A stretch of 32,826 nucleotides of DNA. Origin: Candidatus Symbiothrix sp. (GTDB lineage Bacteria > Bacteroidota > Bacteroidia > Bacteroidales > Azobacteroidaceae). The stretch lies in assembly GCA_031261285.1 (NCBI GenBank), contig JAISKM010000088.1, positions 1-32,826 on the forward strand, in the 5' to 3' direction. The translations under genes and the position numbers were made by a program. Under the pieces are notes generated by a model. It did not search any database. It was not told the DNA's origin and saw only the letters and a program-made list of their open reading frames with translations. Positions 1-7,516 of this stretch are shown here, in pieces; the stretch's first letter is position 1, and every line of letters begins with the position of its first letter.

Positions 1-529
1 CTGTCTCATCCAAAATAGCTAATTTCGGCTCGAGCATCGCCATTTGGAATATCTCGTTGCGCTTTTTTTCGCCGCCGGAAAAGCCTTCGTTTACCGACCG
101 GTTGACCAAATTCGTATCCAACTCGACCAATGCCTGTTTTCCGCGCATCAGTTTCAGAAATTCGCCTGCCGTCAAAGCCTGTTCGCCGTTGTGCTTACGG
201 CGTTCATTGACCGCCGCCCGCATGAAATTGACCATGCTCACGCCCGGAATTTCCACCGGATATTGAAAACTCAAAAAAAGACCTGCCCAAGAGCGTTCCT
301 CAGGCAATAGTTCCAAGAGATTTTTGCCCAAAAACGAGACCGTACCTTGTGTCACCTCAAAAGCCGGATTGCCCACCAATACGGACGACAATGTACTTTT
401 TCCCGACCCATTGGGACCCATAATCGCATGTGTTTCGCCTGCCTTGACCTGCAAATTGATTCCTTTCAGAATTTCTTTGCCGTTGACAGACGCATATAAA
501 TTTTTTATATCTAAAAGTTCAGCACTCAT
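1..529 (-). CDS. sufC: SufC, Fe-S cluster assembly ATPase (3' end cut by window edge)
   Basis: ABC-type ATPase of the SUF system, which works with SufB and SufD to build Fe-S clusters in the cytoplasm. Reading leftward from the ATG at 527-529, the 176 visible codons show Walker A (GPNGSGKST, about residue 38), a Q-loop (LSFQYPVEIPG), the SufC-type signature FSGGEKKRNE and the start of Walker B (LAILDE). The family is about 250 residues, so roughly the last third is missing. A TATCTTTG box at 554-561 lies 24 bases upstream, so sufC starts its own transcript here. sufB, which often precedes sufC, is not upstream; the next gene on this strand is an unrelated RhuM-like gene. Identity is secure from motifs. 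Confidence 0.95.
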   Translation of the reverse strand, partial: MSAELLDIKNLYASVNGKEILKGINLQVKAGETHAIMGPNGSGKSTLSSVLVGNPAFEVTQGTVSFLGKNLLELLPEERSWAGLFLSFQYPVEIPGVSMVNFMRAAVNERRKHNGEQALTAGEFLKLMRGKQALVELDTNLVNRSVNEGFSGGEKKRNEIFQMAMLEPKLAILDET

Positions 530-553
530 ATTTTTAATTTCCTTTTGCGAGTG

Positions 554-561
554 CAAAGATA
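554..561 (-). promoter_or_regulatory. Bacteroidota -7 promoter box of sufC
   Basis: The minus strand reads TATCTTTG, matching the TAnnTTTG -7 consensus of Bacteroidota, 24 bases before the sufC start. No clear -33 TTTG is seen at 19-21 bases spacing. Confidence 0.6.
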
Positions 562-567
562 CAAAAT

Positions 568-595
568 AGTTATGAGTTATGGGTTATGAATCATG
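568..595. repeat. Seven-base tandem repeat, AGTTATG type (4 units)
   Basis: Units are AGTTATG, AGTTATG, GGTTATG, AATCATG. The array lies just upstream of the sufC promoter. The rest of 596-765 holds no gene or convincing signal that I can see. Confidence 0.7.
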
Positions 596-765
596 AATTT
601 TTTTTGATTAATTTGTGAAAGTCAGATGTCGCCACTAAGTGATTTTTGGTTTAGCCACATCGTTCCCATATAGGGAGCGGAGAGCCGATAAAAAGTTAAT
701 TTATTAACATTTTGATGCGGTTGACATAAACTAAAATAAGAAAAATAAATATTTAAGATTGGCTA

Positions 766-1608
766 TTAGATAATATATCGCAACATCTCTTTGGAGTTCA
801 GCCTGATTTTTGAAAAAGCGAACCATTTTTTGCCTAAATCTTTCAGTGAGGCACCGATATGATAGACTTCGTCATCAATAATCAGAAAACGATCGTGTGA
901 GTGCGTGAATATTTCGACGGTAATTGGTGGATATTGCTCGTGATGCTTAGTCAAATCCAGTTGAAATTGAGAAGACAGTTGTTTCGTATAAATAGTTGCA
1001 GATACGTCTTCAACACGTTTAGACAGTAACAGCAACACGCTTTCATCAATGTAGTTATCAATTAAAACAATCGATTGTTTGGCAGATTTTATCAAATCAG
1101 CAACAAACGCGTAAGCGTCGAACACTTGTCCGTCGTAAAAGATCCCTTCTAATGCCGGCAAAGATTTTTGAACAAAAAAATCAATTTTCTTTTCGGTTTC
1201 TGTTACACGATATTCCAGTCGTTCAAATCGCTGGTTAGCGGCGTATCCTTTTAGAAAGTAATCTTTTAGAACGTTATTTGCCCATTGACGAAATAAAATA
1301 CCACGCTGAGATTTAACACGATAACCGACAGAAAGTATCACATCAAGACTATAATACTCAATGTTGCGTTCGACTCTTCTATTGCCTTCATATTGAACTG
1401 TCGCAAAATTTGCGACAGTTGGAATCCCTGCCAATTCTTCTTTTAACGCATTATTGATATGTTTACCAATGGTTTTGACATCTCTATCAAAAAGCATAGA
1501 CATTTGTTGTCTGTTCAGCCAAACAGTTTCATTTTCCACTTTCACTTCTAATTGCAGCACATTATCCGGCTGATACCATACGATTTCGTTTTTCGCGTTC
1601 ATAATCAA
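766..1608 (-). CDS. RhuM-like virulence family protein with PLD-like C-terminal part
   Basis: A 280-residue protein. Residues 1-130 (DNVLQLEVKVENETVWLNRQ, then MLFDRDVKTIGKHINNAL, then YYSLDVILSVGYRVKSQRG, then FRQWANNVLKDY) match the RhuM core found in many bacteria, often near mobile or defence genes. Residues about 160-265 (FVADLIKSAKQSIVLIDNYI ... HDRFLIIDDEVYHIGASLKD) look like a single phospholipase-D-like half site with an HxxxxxxD-type motif. Molecular function is not established; DNA or nucleic-acid binding is only an inference from family context. A second ATG six bases downstream is an alternative start. It is a single gene with its own promoter box at 1662-1669 and no partner gene on this strand within 100 bases. 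Confidence 0.75.
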   Translation of the reverse strand: MIMNAKNEIVWYQPDNVLQLEVKVENETVWLNRQQMSMLFDRDVKTIGKHINNALKEELAGIPTVANFATVQYEGNRRVERNIEYYSLDVILSVGYRVKSQRGILFRQWANNVLKDYFLKGYAANQRFERLEYRVTETEKKIDFFVQKSLPALEGIFYDGQVFDAYAFVADLIKSAKQSIVLIDNYIDESVLLLLSKRVEDVSATIYTKQLSSQFQLDLTKHHEQYPPITVEIFTHSHDRFLIIDDEVYHIGASLKDLGKKWFAFSKIRLNSKEMLRYII

Positions 1609-1661
1609 GTATTTATGTTATTTATTTGCGTTTTAGTTGTTAATATATCGCAAATATTATG

Positions 1662-1669
1662 CAAAGATA
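1662..1669 (-). promoter_or_regulatory. -7 promoter box of the RhuM-like gene
   Basis: The minus strand reads TATCTTTG, 53 bases before the start at 1608, leaving a leader of about 45 bases. Confidence 0.55.
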
Positions 1670-1715
1670 TAAATATTTTTTTGATTTACCAAACGTTTTT
1701 TTGAAAATATATTAA

Positions 1716-2474
1716 TTATAGATTGGTTTTGATTCGTTCCAGATCTTCCGGGGTGTCGATGCCGATGGTTTCTTCGTGGGTGATGCCTACTTGGATGGTG
1801 TAGCCGTTTTCGAGCCAGCGCAGTTGTTCGAGCGATTCTGCCAGTTCCAATGGCGACTGTGGCAGGGCTGTGATGGCTTTCAGGATGTTCGGACGGTAGG
1901 CGTATAGCCCGATGTGTTTGTAATACGTGGGAGCGTTGCGCGCAACACCCTTACACCATTCCGACGGATCAATTCCTCTGAAAAAAGGAATAATTGAGCG
2001 GCTGAAGTACATTGCTTGCTGTTTCGCATTCAACACGACCTTTGGTGAATTAACATTGGCAAGTTGCTCAAACGTATCCGTTGGTAAAAACGGTTTGACT
2101 AAGGTGGCGATTTGCGTGCCGGAGGTTTGAAAACAGTCCTTAATCAGCTGTATCTGGGTGGGTTTGATAAACGGTTCATCACCCTGAATGTTCACGACCA
2201 CATCGTACGATTTTCCTAAGTTGGTGTAGGCTTCAAAACAGCGGTCAGTGCCGCTACGATGGTCAGATGAAGTCATTACGACCTTACCGCCGAACGCTTC
2301 AACGGCTTGAAAAATGCGGTCGTCGTCCGTCGCCACTACGGCATCGTCCAAAACGTCCACCACTTGTTCATAAACCCGCTGTATCATGGGTTTTCCGCCA
2401 ATATCTGCCAACGGTTTGCCGGGGAAACGGGTCGACGCATAGCGCGCAGGAATAATTCCAACAAAAGTCATCAT
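1716..2474 (-). CDS. kdsB: 3-deoxy-manno-octulosonate cytidylyltransferase (CMP-KDO synthetase)
   Basis: Makes CMP-KDO from CTP and KDO in the cytoplasm for the inner core of lipopolysaccharide. The 252 residues match the usual length of about 250. The N-terminal nucleotide-binding motif IPARYASTRFPGKPL (residues 8-22) and the metal/substrate motif VVNIQGDEPFI (about 92-102) are intact, and the C-terminal HEETIGIDTPEDLERI is typical. The start could be the first or second of two adjacent ATGs (2474 or 2471); the second gives the commoner MTFVGIIPARY beginning. It lies 53 bases downstream of the antiporter gene on the same strand with no promoter box between, so the two are probably co-transcribed. 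Confidence 0.95.
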   Translation of the reverse strand: MMTFVGIIPARYASTRFPGKPLADIGGKPMIQRVYEQVVDVLDDAVVATDDDRIFQAVEAFGGKVVMTSSDHRSGTDRCFEAYTNLGKSYDVVVNIQGDEPFIKPTQIQLIKDCFQTSGTQIATLVKPFLPTDTFEQLANVNSPKVVLNAKQQAMYFSRSIIPFFRGIDPSEWCKGVARNAPTYYKHIGLYAYRPNILKAITALPQSPLELAESLEQLRWLENGYTIQVGITHEETIGIDTPEDLERIKTNL

Positions 2475-2519
2475 AATTAGTAACTATCAACGTGAATTGG
2501 CTAACGCCAAACGCTGTTT

Positions 2520-2540
2520 CGTAATTTTTAATTCGTAATT
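2520..2540. repeat. Seven-base tandem repeat, CGTAATT type, overlapping the antiporter stop codon
   Basis: Units CGTAATT, TTTAATT, CGTAATT. The TAA stop (2528-2530, minus) and the last codons (TITN) of the antiporter gene lie inside the array. A small TTGGC-TAAC-GCCAA hairpin is at 2497-2510. Confidence 0.6.
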
Positions 2541-4801
2541 GTTTTAAGAGCGTGCAGTTGTTTGATTTTTTCTTTTTCGCCCACTAACCAAAGAATATCG
2601 CCCGCTTCAAATACCAAATCCAGGCCGGGATTCATGATTGACCAGCCTTCGCGCTCAACACCGACCAACAGACAATCGTGGTCGTCCTGCATGCGCGAAG
2701 TCAAGGCAGTTTGTCCAATCAAAGCCGAATCGGTCTCCAATTCTATTTGCCGAATTTGCACAGCCGGATAATAATGTTGTTCGTGGTCGGCATATTTCGC
2801 CTGTTTATCCTCGATGCGCGCCTGAAATTGCTCCATTTGTTTGTCGGTTCCCAACACAATCAGGTGGTCGTTCGGATAAATGCGTTCATCACCGTTCGGG
2901 ATATTGATTCGAATACCGTTACGCATAATCGTGACTACATTTACACCAAAATATTGACGGAATTTCAACTGCTTCAAACTTTGTCCCACAATGGAATAAT
3001 GCGGCTGAATTAAAAAGTCCGACAAGTGCATATCGCGTTGCAACACGTGTTTCACAAATCCCTTAGGGATAAGGGCTTGCGACTCTTCATATTTTTCTTT
3101 TTCGTTGAAATTTTCATGGAAGCGTTCGTGGAGATGTTGACTTGATTTTTTCAACCGGCGCGAAGTCATAAACAGGATAACCAGCACCATGCCCACAGAA
3201 AATCCGAGCAATAAACCCACCTCAAACAGGCGATGCAAAATATACATAATCAGCACGACGCACATCAGAATACGCACTACAATCGTAAAAATAAGCGGTC
3301 CGCGGTTCGCTTTATTGTGCTCCCAGAGTTGCAAAAATTCCTTGGAGTGGTCTTTATTGATGACAATAACGAGCAAAAACGGCGAAATCAGCAAAATAGT
3401 GACCACCGCACCCACTATATCGGCCTGCATGGCAGATAAGTATTTCTGTAGCAGCGGAATACCAAGTGCAAACGAGAAATACACAATCACGATACAGATA
3501 AAATAGTACATCACAACGGAGGTAATCATGCTCTTCAAAAAGCGTTTCCAGAGATTTTCCTCGTTCATAACCGGCGCACCGGTTGCCCCTGAAGAATTTC
3601 GATTGAGCCAATTGAGCCATTTTTTCGGCAGTTTACGTGCCAATACCACATAAGCAGGATCGGCCGACTTCATCACATAAGGCGTCACAAAAATCGTAAC
3701 AATCGAAGCGCCCACAATCGTCTGATACAGAGCACCTTCTATCACGCCCAAACCCAGTCCGAGATTACCAATGATAAAGGAAAATTCACCGATTTGCGTC
3801 AACGAAAACCCTGCCGAAACCGCCGTTTTCAAATTTTGACCCGACAACAGCACGCCACCGGTGGCAAACAGCATCTGACCAAAAATCACAACCACGCTAA
3901 TCACCAAAATCGGCACAATATTCACACCAAGCGCCGGCAACGACACCATCATCCCTACCGACACAAAAAATATCGCTCCAAAAAAGTTTTTGATGGGCAA
4001 AATCAGTTTTTCAATCCGTTCGGCATCCAGCGTTTCCGCCAAAATCGAACCCATGATAAACGCTCCCAAAGCATCCGAAAAGCCTGCTTGAGTAGCCAAA
4101 TAAACCATACCCAAACACATTCCTATCGACACAATCAACAGCGTTTCATCGTTGAGAAAACGTTTCATTTTGCGTAAAAAAGTCGGCAGCAGATACGTCC
4201 CCAATAAAAACCAAAACAGCAAGAAAGCCAGCAATTTGAACAGGCTAAACAGCAAGTCCTGACCCACCCCAACGTTTTTACTGACAGCCACTGTCGAGAG
4301 CAAAACCATCAGCAATACCGCCACCAAATCCTCTATAATCAGGATTCCAAGGACAATCGACGCAAAACTTTTATTCGTTAAATTAAGTTCTTCAAACACC
4401 TTGAGAATAATCATCGTGGACGACATACAAATCATGGCACCCAGAAACAGGCTTGTCATGTGCGACCAACCAAAACTCAGCCCCGTCATATAGCCCAAGC
4501 CAATCATCGAAATCACAATAAAAATCGTCGATACAAACGCTGTAGGACCTACCTGCATCAATTTTTTGAAACTAAATTCAAGTCCCAGTCCAAACAAAAG
4601 AAAAATAATCCCGATGTCTGCCCAAGTCTCAATGTGTTCATACTGAGGCGATTCCTTCACAATAAAAAATGTCATCACAATTCCTGCAACGATGTAAGCC
4701 AGCACCACAGGCTGTTTGAGCCACTTAAAAAGCACCGAAAAGCTACCCGCCAACACGAGTATCAGTGCTAAATCAATAATAAGTGGCGATAGTGCTTCCA
4801 T
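2528..4801 (-). CDS. CPA2-family cation/proton antiporter with RCK_C domains
   Basis: A 757-residue inner-membrane transporter expected to exchange K+ or Na+ for protons. Residues 1 to about 395 are the Na+/H+ exchanger domain with 12-13 hydrophobic segments, including the GIIFLLFGLGLEFSFKKL and SSTMIILKVFEELN regions typical of KefB-like proteins. About 425-560 adds four more membrane segments. Two RCK_C (TrkA_C) domains follow, at about 610-680 (YSIVGQSLKQLKFRQYFGVN...DHLIVLGT) and 690-757 (ALIGQTALTSRM...GDILWLVGEKEKI). There is no full TrkA_N Rossmann domain. This arrangement is common in Bacteroidales. A TAACTTTG box at 4819-4826 is only 17 bases before the start, so the leader is very short. 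kdsB follows in the same direction. Ion specificity cannot be read from the sequence. Confidence 0.88.
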   Translation of the reverse strand: MEALSPLIIDLALILVLAGSFSVLFKWLKQPVVLAYIVAGIVMTFFIVKESPQYEHIETWADIGIIFLLFGLGLEFSFKKLMQVGPTAFVSTIFIVISMIGLGYMTGLSFGWSHMTSLFLGAMICMSSTMIILKVFEELNLTNKSFASIVLGILIIEDLVAVLLMVLLSTVAVSKNVGVGQDLLFSLFKLLAFLLFWFLLGTYLLPTFLRKMKRFLNDETLLIVSIGMCLGMVYLATQAGFSDALGAFIMGSILAETLDAERIEKLILPIKNFFGAIFFVSVGMMVSLPALGVNIVPILVISVVVIFGQMLFATGGVLLSGQNLKTAVSAGFSLTQIGEFSFIIGNLGLGLGVIEGALYQTIVGASIVTIFVTPYVMKSADPAYVVLARKLPKKWLNWLNRNSSGATGAPVMNEENLWKRFLKSMITSVVMYYFICIVIVYFSFALGIPLLQKYLSAMQADIVGAVVTILLISPFLLVIVINKDHSKEFLQLWEHNKANRGPLIFTIVVRILMCVVLIMYILHRLFEVGLLLGFSVGMVLVILFMTSRRLKKSSQHLHERFHENFNEKEKYEESQALIPKGFVKHVLQRDMHLSDFLIQPHYSIVGQSLKQLKFRQYFGVNVVTIMRNGIRINIPNGDERIYPNDHLIVLGTDKQMEQFQARIEDKQAKYADHEQHYYPAVQIRQIELETDSALIGQTALTSRMQDDHDCLLVGVEREGWSIMNPGLDLVFEAGDILWLVGEKEKIKQLHALKTITN

Positions 4802-4818
4802 AAATTTTTATTTTGGCG

Positions 4819-4826
4819 CAAAGTTA
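4819..4826 (-). promoter_or_regulatory. -7 promoter box of the antiporter gene
   Basis: The minus strand reads TAACTTTG, 17 bases before the start at 4801. It is divergent from the ftsB-like promoter boxes. Confidence 0.6.
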
Positions 4827-4838
4827 AAAAAAAATATC

Positions 4839-4889
4839 TATATTTGCAACCGAATAGGATAAAAATGCGCTATTTATTTTGTACCTTTG
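4839..4889 (+). promoter_or_regulatory. Two possible -7 promoter boxes of the ftsB-trmH-hemW cluster
   Basis: TATATTTG at 4839-4846 and TACCTTTG at 4882-4889 both fit TAnnTTTG. The second is closest to consensus and lies 14 bases before the ATG at 4904. It falls inside the longer open frame from 4844, which argues that translation starts at 4904. Confidence 0.55.
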
Positions 4890-4903
4890 TCGAAAATATT
4901 TTT

Positions 4904-5248
4904 ATGAAACAGGTAGAGCAACTAACAAAAAAGGCGCAAGGCATTTGGAAGCATGCCAAAGGCGTTGCACAAGTGGCAAAAAGCCGGCTCAATAAATATT
5001 GGGTCGCAGTAGGGGTATTCTTGCTGTTGTTTTTATTTTTTAATGAAAACACCTTATTCAAACGTATTGCTTATGACCGGCAAATCAAGCAGTTAGAAAG
5101 TGAAATAACCTTTTATACTGCCGAAAAGAAAGCTAATCAGACAAAATTGAAGGTACTCAATTCCGACAAAGAAACGTTGGAAAAGATTGCTCGCGAACAG
5201 TACAAAATGGTGAAGCCGGACGAAGAGTTGTTCATTATCAATGAATAA
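4904..5248 (+). CDS. FtsB/DivIC-type septum formation initiator protein
   Basis: A 114-residue bitopic membrane protein of the FtsB/DivIC family, which in other bacteria forms a complex with FtsL and FtsQ at the division site. It has a short cytoplasmic N-terminus, one membrane segment (YWVAVGVFLLLFLFF, about residues 30-45) and a periplasmic coiled coil (IKQLESEITFYTAEKKANQT..., about 60-98), then the family's short end motif IAREQYKMVKPDEELFII. The open frame extends upstream to 4844, but the start at 4904 is chosen because a strong promoter box lies at 4882-4889 and the family begins near MKQ. The SpoU methyltransferase gene follows after 11 bases. Confidence 0.85.
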   Translation: MKQVEQLTKKAQGIWKHAKGVAQVAKSRLNKYWVAVGVFLLLFLFFNENTLFKRIAYDRQIKQLESEITFYTAEKKANQTKLKVLNSDKETLEKIAREQYKMVKPDEELFIINE

Positions 5249-5259
5249 GCGACCGCCTT

Positions 5260-6117
5260 ATGGAACTGATTACCAGTCTGCAAAATAGCCGCATCAAAAA
5301 CGTTTGTCTACTTAGTTCAAAAGCCTCCGAACGCAAGCAGCAGCAACTTTTTGTGCTCGAAGGGGCACGCGAAATTAGCCTCGCAATCGCTGGAAACTAT
5401 CAATTTGAATCGGTTTTTATTTGTCCGGAATTGTTTGATTGTCATTCCCGCGAAGGTGGGAATCCCCTGATAGGAATTGTTTCTCGGGATTCCCGCCTTC
5501 GCGGGAATGACAGTGCGGACAGCCTGTGCGGGAATAATAAAGGAAGCATTTTTGAAGTTAGCGAAGCCGTTTTTCAAAAAATCGCCTACCGCGAGGGTTC
5601 CGACGGAATTTTAGCTGTGGCTCGTCCAAAATCGCACAACTTGTCGGATTTGCAACTGCCTGACAATCCATTCGTTATCGTGCTGGAAGCCGTCGAAAAG
5701 CCCGGCAATCTGGGTGCCATTTTGCGCACAGCCGACGCTGCCAAAGCCGATGCCGTCATCGTTTGCGACCCCACAACGGATATTTACAATCCCAACGTGG
5801 TGCGTTCGAGTGTAGGCTGCCTGTTTACAGTGCCTGTCGCCGTGTGCAGCAATGCCGGTGCACTGACATTTCTCAAAAACAAACACATTCGCACTTTTGC
5901 TGCCGAACTAACCGCCGCACAGTGGTATCAGGACACGGATTTCACGACACCGTCAGCCGTGATTATGGGCACGGAAGCCGACGGATTAACTGATTTTTGG
6001 CTCAAAAACGCCGATGCCCGCATCAAAATTCCCATGCGAGGCGTCATCGACTCGCTCAATGTGTCCGTCTCCACAGCAATTTTAACCTTTGAAGCCATGC
6101 GCCAACGGGGCTTTTAA
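5260..6117 (+). CDS. SpoU/TrmH-family RNA 2'-O-methyltransferase carrying an in-frame palindromic repeat
   Basis: A SPOUT methyltransferase expected to transfer methyl from S-adenosylmethionine to a ribose 2'-OH in rRNA or tRNA. The N-terminal substrate-binding region (LITSLQNSRIKNVCLLSSKA) is followed by the SpoU domain: motif 1 ALEAVEKPGNLGAILRTADA-like (NLGAILRTADA), motif 2 IMGTEADGL and motif 3 IPMRGVIDSLNVSVSTAI. At 285 residues it is about 35 longer than I expect. The extra part, about residues 61-92 (CHSREGGNP ... SRLRGNDS), is encoded by a palindromic repeat at 5440-5512 inserted between the N-terminal domain and the SpoU domain without breaking the frame. It sits between the ftsB-like gene and hemW, probably in one operon. 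The target RNA is unknown. Confidence 0.88.
   Translation: MELITSLQNSRIKNVCLLSSKASERKQQQLFVLEGAREISLAIAGNYQFESVFICPELFDCHSREGGNPLIGIVSRDSRLRGNDSADSLCGNNKGSIFEVSEAVFQKIAYREGSDGILAVARPKSHNLSDLQLPDNPFVIVLEAVEKPGNLGAILRTADAAKADAVIVCDPTTDIYNPNVVRSSVGCLFTVPVAVCSNAGALTFLKNKHIRTFAAELTAAQWYQDTDFTTPSAVIMGTEADGLTDFWLKNADARIKIPMRGVIDSLNVSVSTAILTFEAMRQRGF
5440..5512. repeat. Palindromic repeat with 27-base arms inside the SpoU gene
   Basis: The arm 5440-5466 pairs with 5486-5512 over 27 bases with one G-T pair, around a 19-base loop. It is read in frame as CHSREGGNP (left arm) and DSRLRGND (right arm), amino-acid strings that recur in unrelated proteins of many bacteria as repeat-derived sequence. Confidence 0.9.
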
Positions 6118-6136
6118 TTGGCTTAATTGACACATT

Positions 6137-7417
6137 ATGGCAGGCATCTATTTTCATATTCCGTTTTGCAAAACGCGCTGCATGTATTGCGACTTTTTTT
6201 CAACAATTACCAATGATCAATTAGCAATGACCAACTACGTTAATGCGCTCTGTCAGGAATTACAACAGCGCAAAGATTATCTGCAAAATCAGCCCATCGA
6301 AACGATTTATTTTGGTGGCGGCACTCCCTCACAACTCCCTCCTGCCGCCTTTGAAAAAATATTTATTGCGCTCTCTTCCGTCATGTTAAACAATCACGCA
6401 CCCGTCATGTCGACCGGAGCAGAATGGGCTTTAGCGCGCTCTGCGAAGTGGAGACACCTCATGCCAACAAGCACCATCGAAATCACTCTCGAAGCCAATC
6501 CCGATGACCTCACCGACGCCTACCTCGAAAGCATCAGTCATTTGCCTTTCAACCGTTTGAGCATCGGCATTCAAAGTTTTGACGACAAAGAATTACGCTT
6601 TCTTAACCGCCGGCACACTGCTCAAGAAGCCATACAAGCCGTCGAACGCGCACAAAAATACGGTTTTGACAACATTAGCATTGATCTGATGTACGGTTTG
6701 CCCAATCAGACACTCGAAACGTGGCAAGCGACTCTTAATCAAGCGATTAAATTGGGTGTGCAACACATTTCCGCCTATCATTTAATCTATGAGGAAGGAA
6801 CGGCATTGCATCAATTATTAGAACAAGGAAAAATCGCACCGGTAGATGAAGACACCAGCATCGAACTATTTGAAATGCTGATTGATACGCTCGCAGCAGC
6901 CGGCTTTCAACAGTATGAGATTTCTAATTTTGCACAACCGGGTTACGAATCGCGACACAATTCCGCCTATTGGTCGGGCAAACATTACCTCGGCATCGGT
7001 GCTTCCGCCCACTCCTACAACGGCGTCAGTCGGCAGTGGAACAGTTATCAGTTACCAGTTACCAGTTACCAGTTACCAGTTACCAGTTACCAGTTACCAG
7101 TTACCAAATGTCATTCCCACGCAGGCGGGAAACAACGTTCGGCAGTAGCCAATCCCCTTCATTATGCTCCTGAAATTGAAATGATTGATGAGAAAACGGC
7201 TTATAACGATTTTATTATTACGCGTCTGCGTACGATGAAAGGGATTAATTTGGATGAACTCGTTGCTCTTTTTGGCGAAAAGCAGAAAACCAACTGCCTT
7301 CTACAGGCTCAACGCTCTTTAGATCGCGGGCTTTTGACCATCTCCGACAACCATTTACGCCTCACACGCGCCGGTATTTTTATTTCCGACACCCTTATGA
7401 CGGATTTGATGCGCTAA
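6137..7417 (+). CDS. hemW: HemW-like radical SAM heme chaperone with two repeat-derived insertions
   Basis: Radical SAM protein related to coproporphyrinogen III dehydrogenase but of the HemW type, thought to bind and deliver heme. The 4Fe-4S motif is C11, C15, C18 (CKTRCMYCDF) without the extra cysteine of true HemN. YFGGGTPS, EANPDDL, LSIGIQSF and SIDLMYGLPNQT follow, and the HemW motif RHNSAYW is present. At 426 residues it is about 50 longer than usual. Two unusual stretches account for this: about 86-110 (repeat-like DNA at 6402-6462) and about 303-335, encoded by nine seven-base units plus half of a palindromic repeat (7042-7130). The frame is kept through both. It starts 19 bases after the SpoU gene. 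Whether the insertions harm function is unknown; the second follows the conserved HNSAYW and GASAHS segments. Confidence 0.9.
   Translation: MAGIYFHIPFCKTRCMYCDFFSTITNDQLAMTNYVNALCQELQQRKDYLQNQPIETIYFGGGTPSQLPPAAFEKIFIALSSVMLNNHAPVMSTGAEWALARSAKWRHLMPTSTIEITLEANPDDLTDAYLESISHLPFNRLSIGIQSFDDKELRFLNRRHTAQEAIQAVERAQKYGFDNISIDLMYGLPNQTLETWQATLNQAIKLGVQHISAYHLIYEEGTALHQLLEQGKIAPVDEDTSIELFEMLIDTLAAAGFQQYEISNFAQPGYESRHNSAYWSGKHYLGIGASAHSYNGVSRQWNSYQLPVTSYQLPVTSYQLPVTKCHSHAGGKQRSAVANPLHYAPEIEMIDEKTAYNDFIITRLRTMKGINLDELVALFGEKQKTNCLLQAQRSLDRGLLTISDNHLRLTRAGIFISDTLMTDLMR
6402..6462. repeat. Repeat-like insertion in hemW (GTCGACCGGAGC ... GAAGTGGAGACACCTC)
   Basis: From memory, the start and end resemble a short dispersed repeat seen in many genomes (GTCGACCGGAGC joined to GGAGTGGAGAC). 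It encodes hemW residues that have no counterpart between the GGGTPS and EANPDD motifs of the family. No second copy is in this window, so the call rests on recall and the protein comparison. Confidence 0.45.
7042..7104. repeat. Seven-base tandem repeat CAGTTAC x9 in the hemW coding sequence
   Basis: One CAGTTAT unit followed by eight perfect CAGTTAC units, 63 bases in all. Because 63 is divisible by both 7 and 3, the tract encodes three copies of a seven-residue string (SYQLPVT type) and keeps the frame. Gain or loss of one unit would shift the frame. Confidence 0.95.
7107..7130. repeat. Single arm of the palindromic repeat in hemW
   Basis: Resembles the left arm of the repeat at 5440-5466 (TGTCATTCCC then GC-rich) and is read in the same frame: CHSHAGG here, CHSREGG in the SpoU gene. 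It abuts the seven-base array. Confidence 0.75.
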
Positions 7418-7443
7418 AATTTGCGTATTTCTCTGCTTTTTTA

Positions 7444-7451
7444 TACCTTTG
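7444..7451 (+). promoter_or_regulatory. -7 promoter box of ffh
   Basis: TACCTTTG, 65 bases before the ffh start. The inferred leader of about 60 bases contains two seven-base arrays: AATTACA x2 at 7464-7477 and GTAATTC x2 at 7488-7501. Confidence 0.6.
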
Positions 7452-7463
7452 TGCCCATAAAAT

Positions 7464-7501
7464 AATTACAAATTACAGTATTTGTGTGTAATTCGTAATT
7501 C
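7464..7501. repeat. Seven-base repeats in the ffh leader
   Basis: AATTACA repeated twice at 7464-7477 and GTAATTC twice at 7488-7501, followed by a partial unit. Confidence 0.6.
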
Positions 7502-7516
7502 GTATATTGATAAATC

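Noticed and set aside
7042-7104. Tandem repeats as a possible CRISPR array
   Set aside because: The units are seven bases with no spacers, and no cas gene is present.
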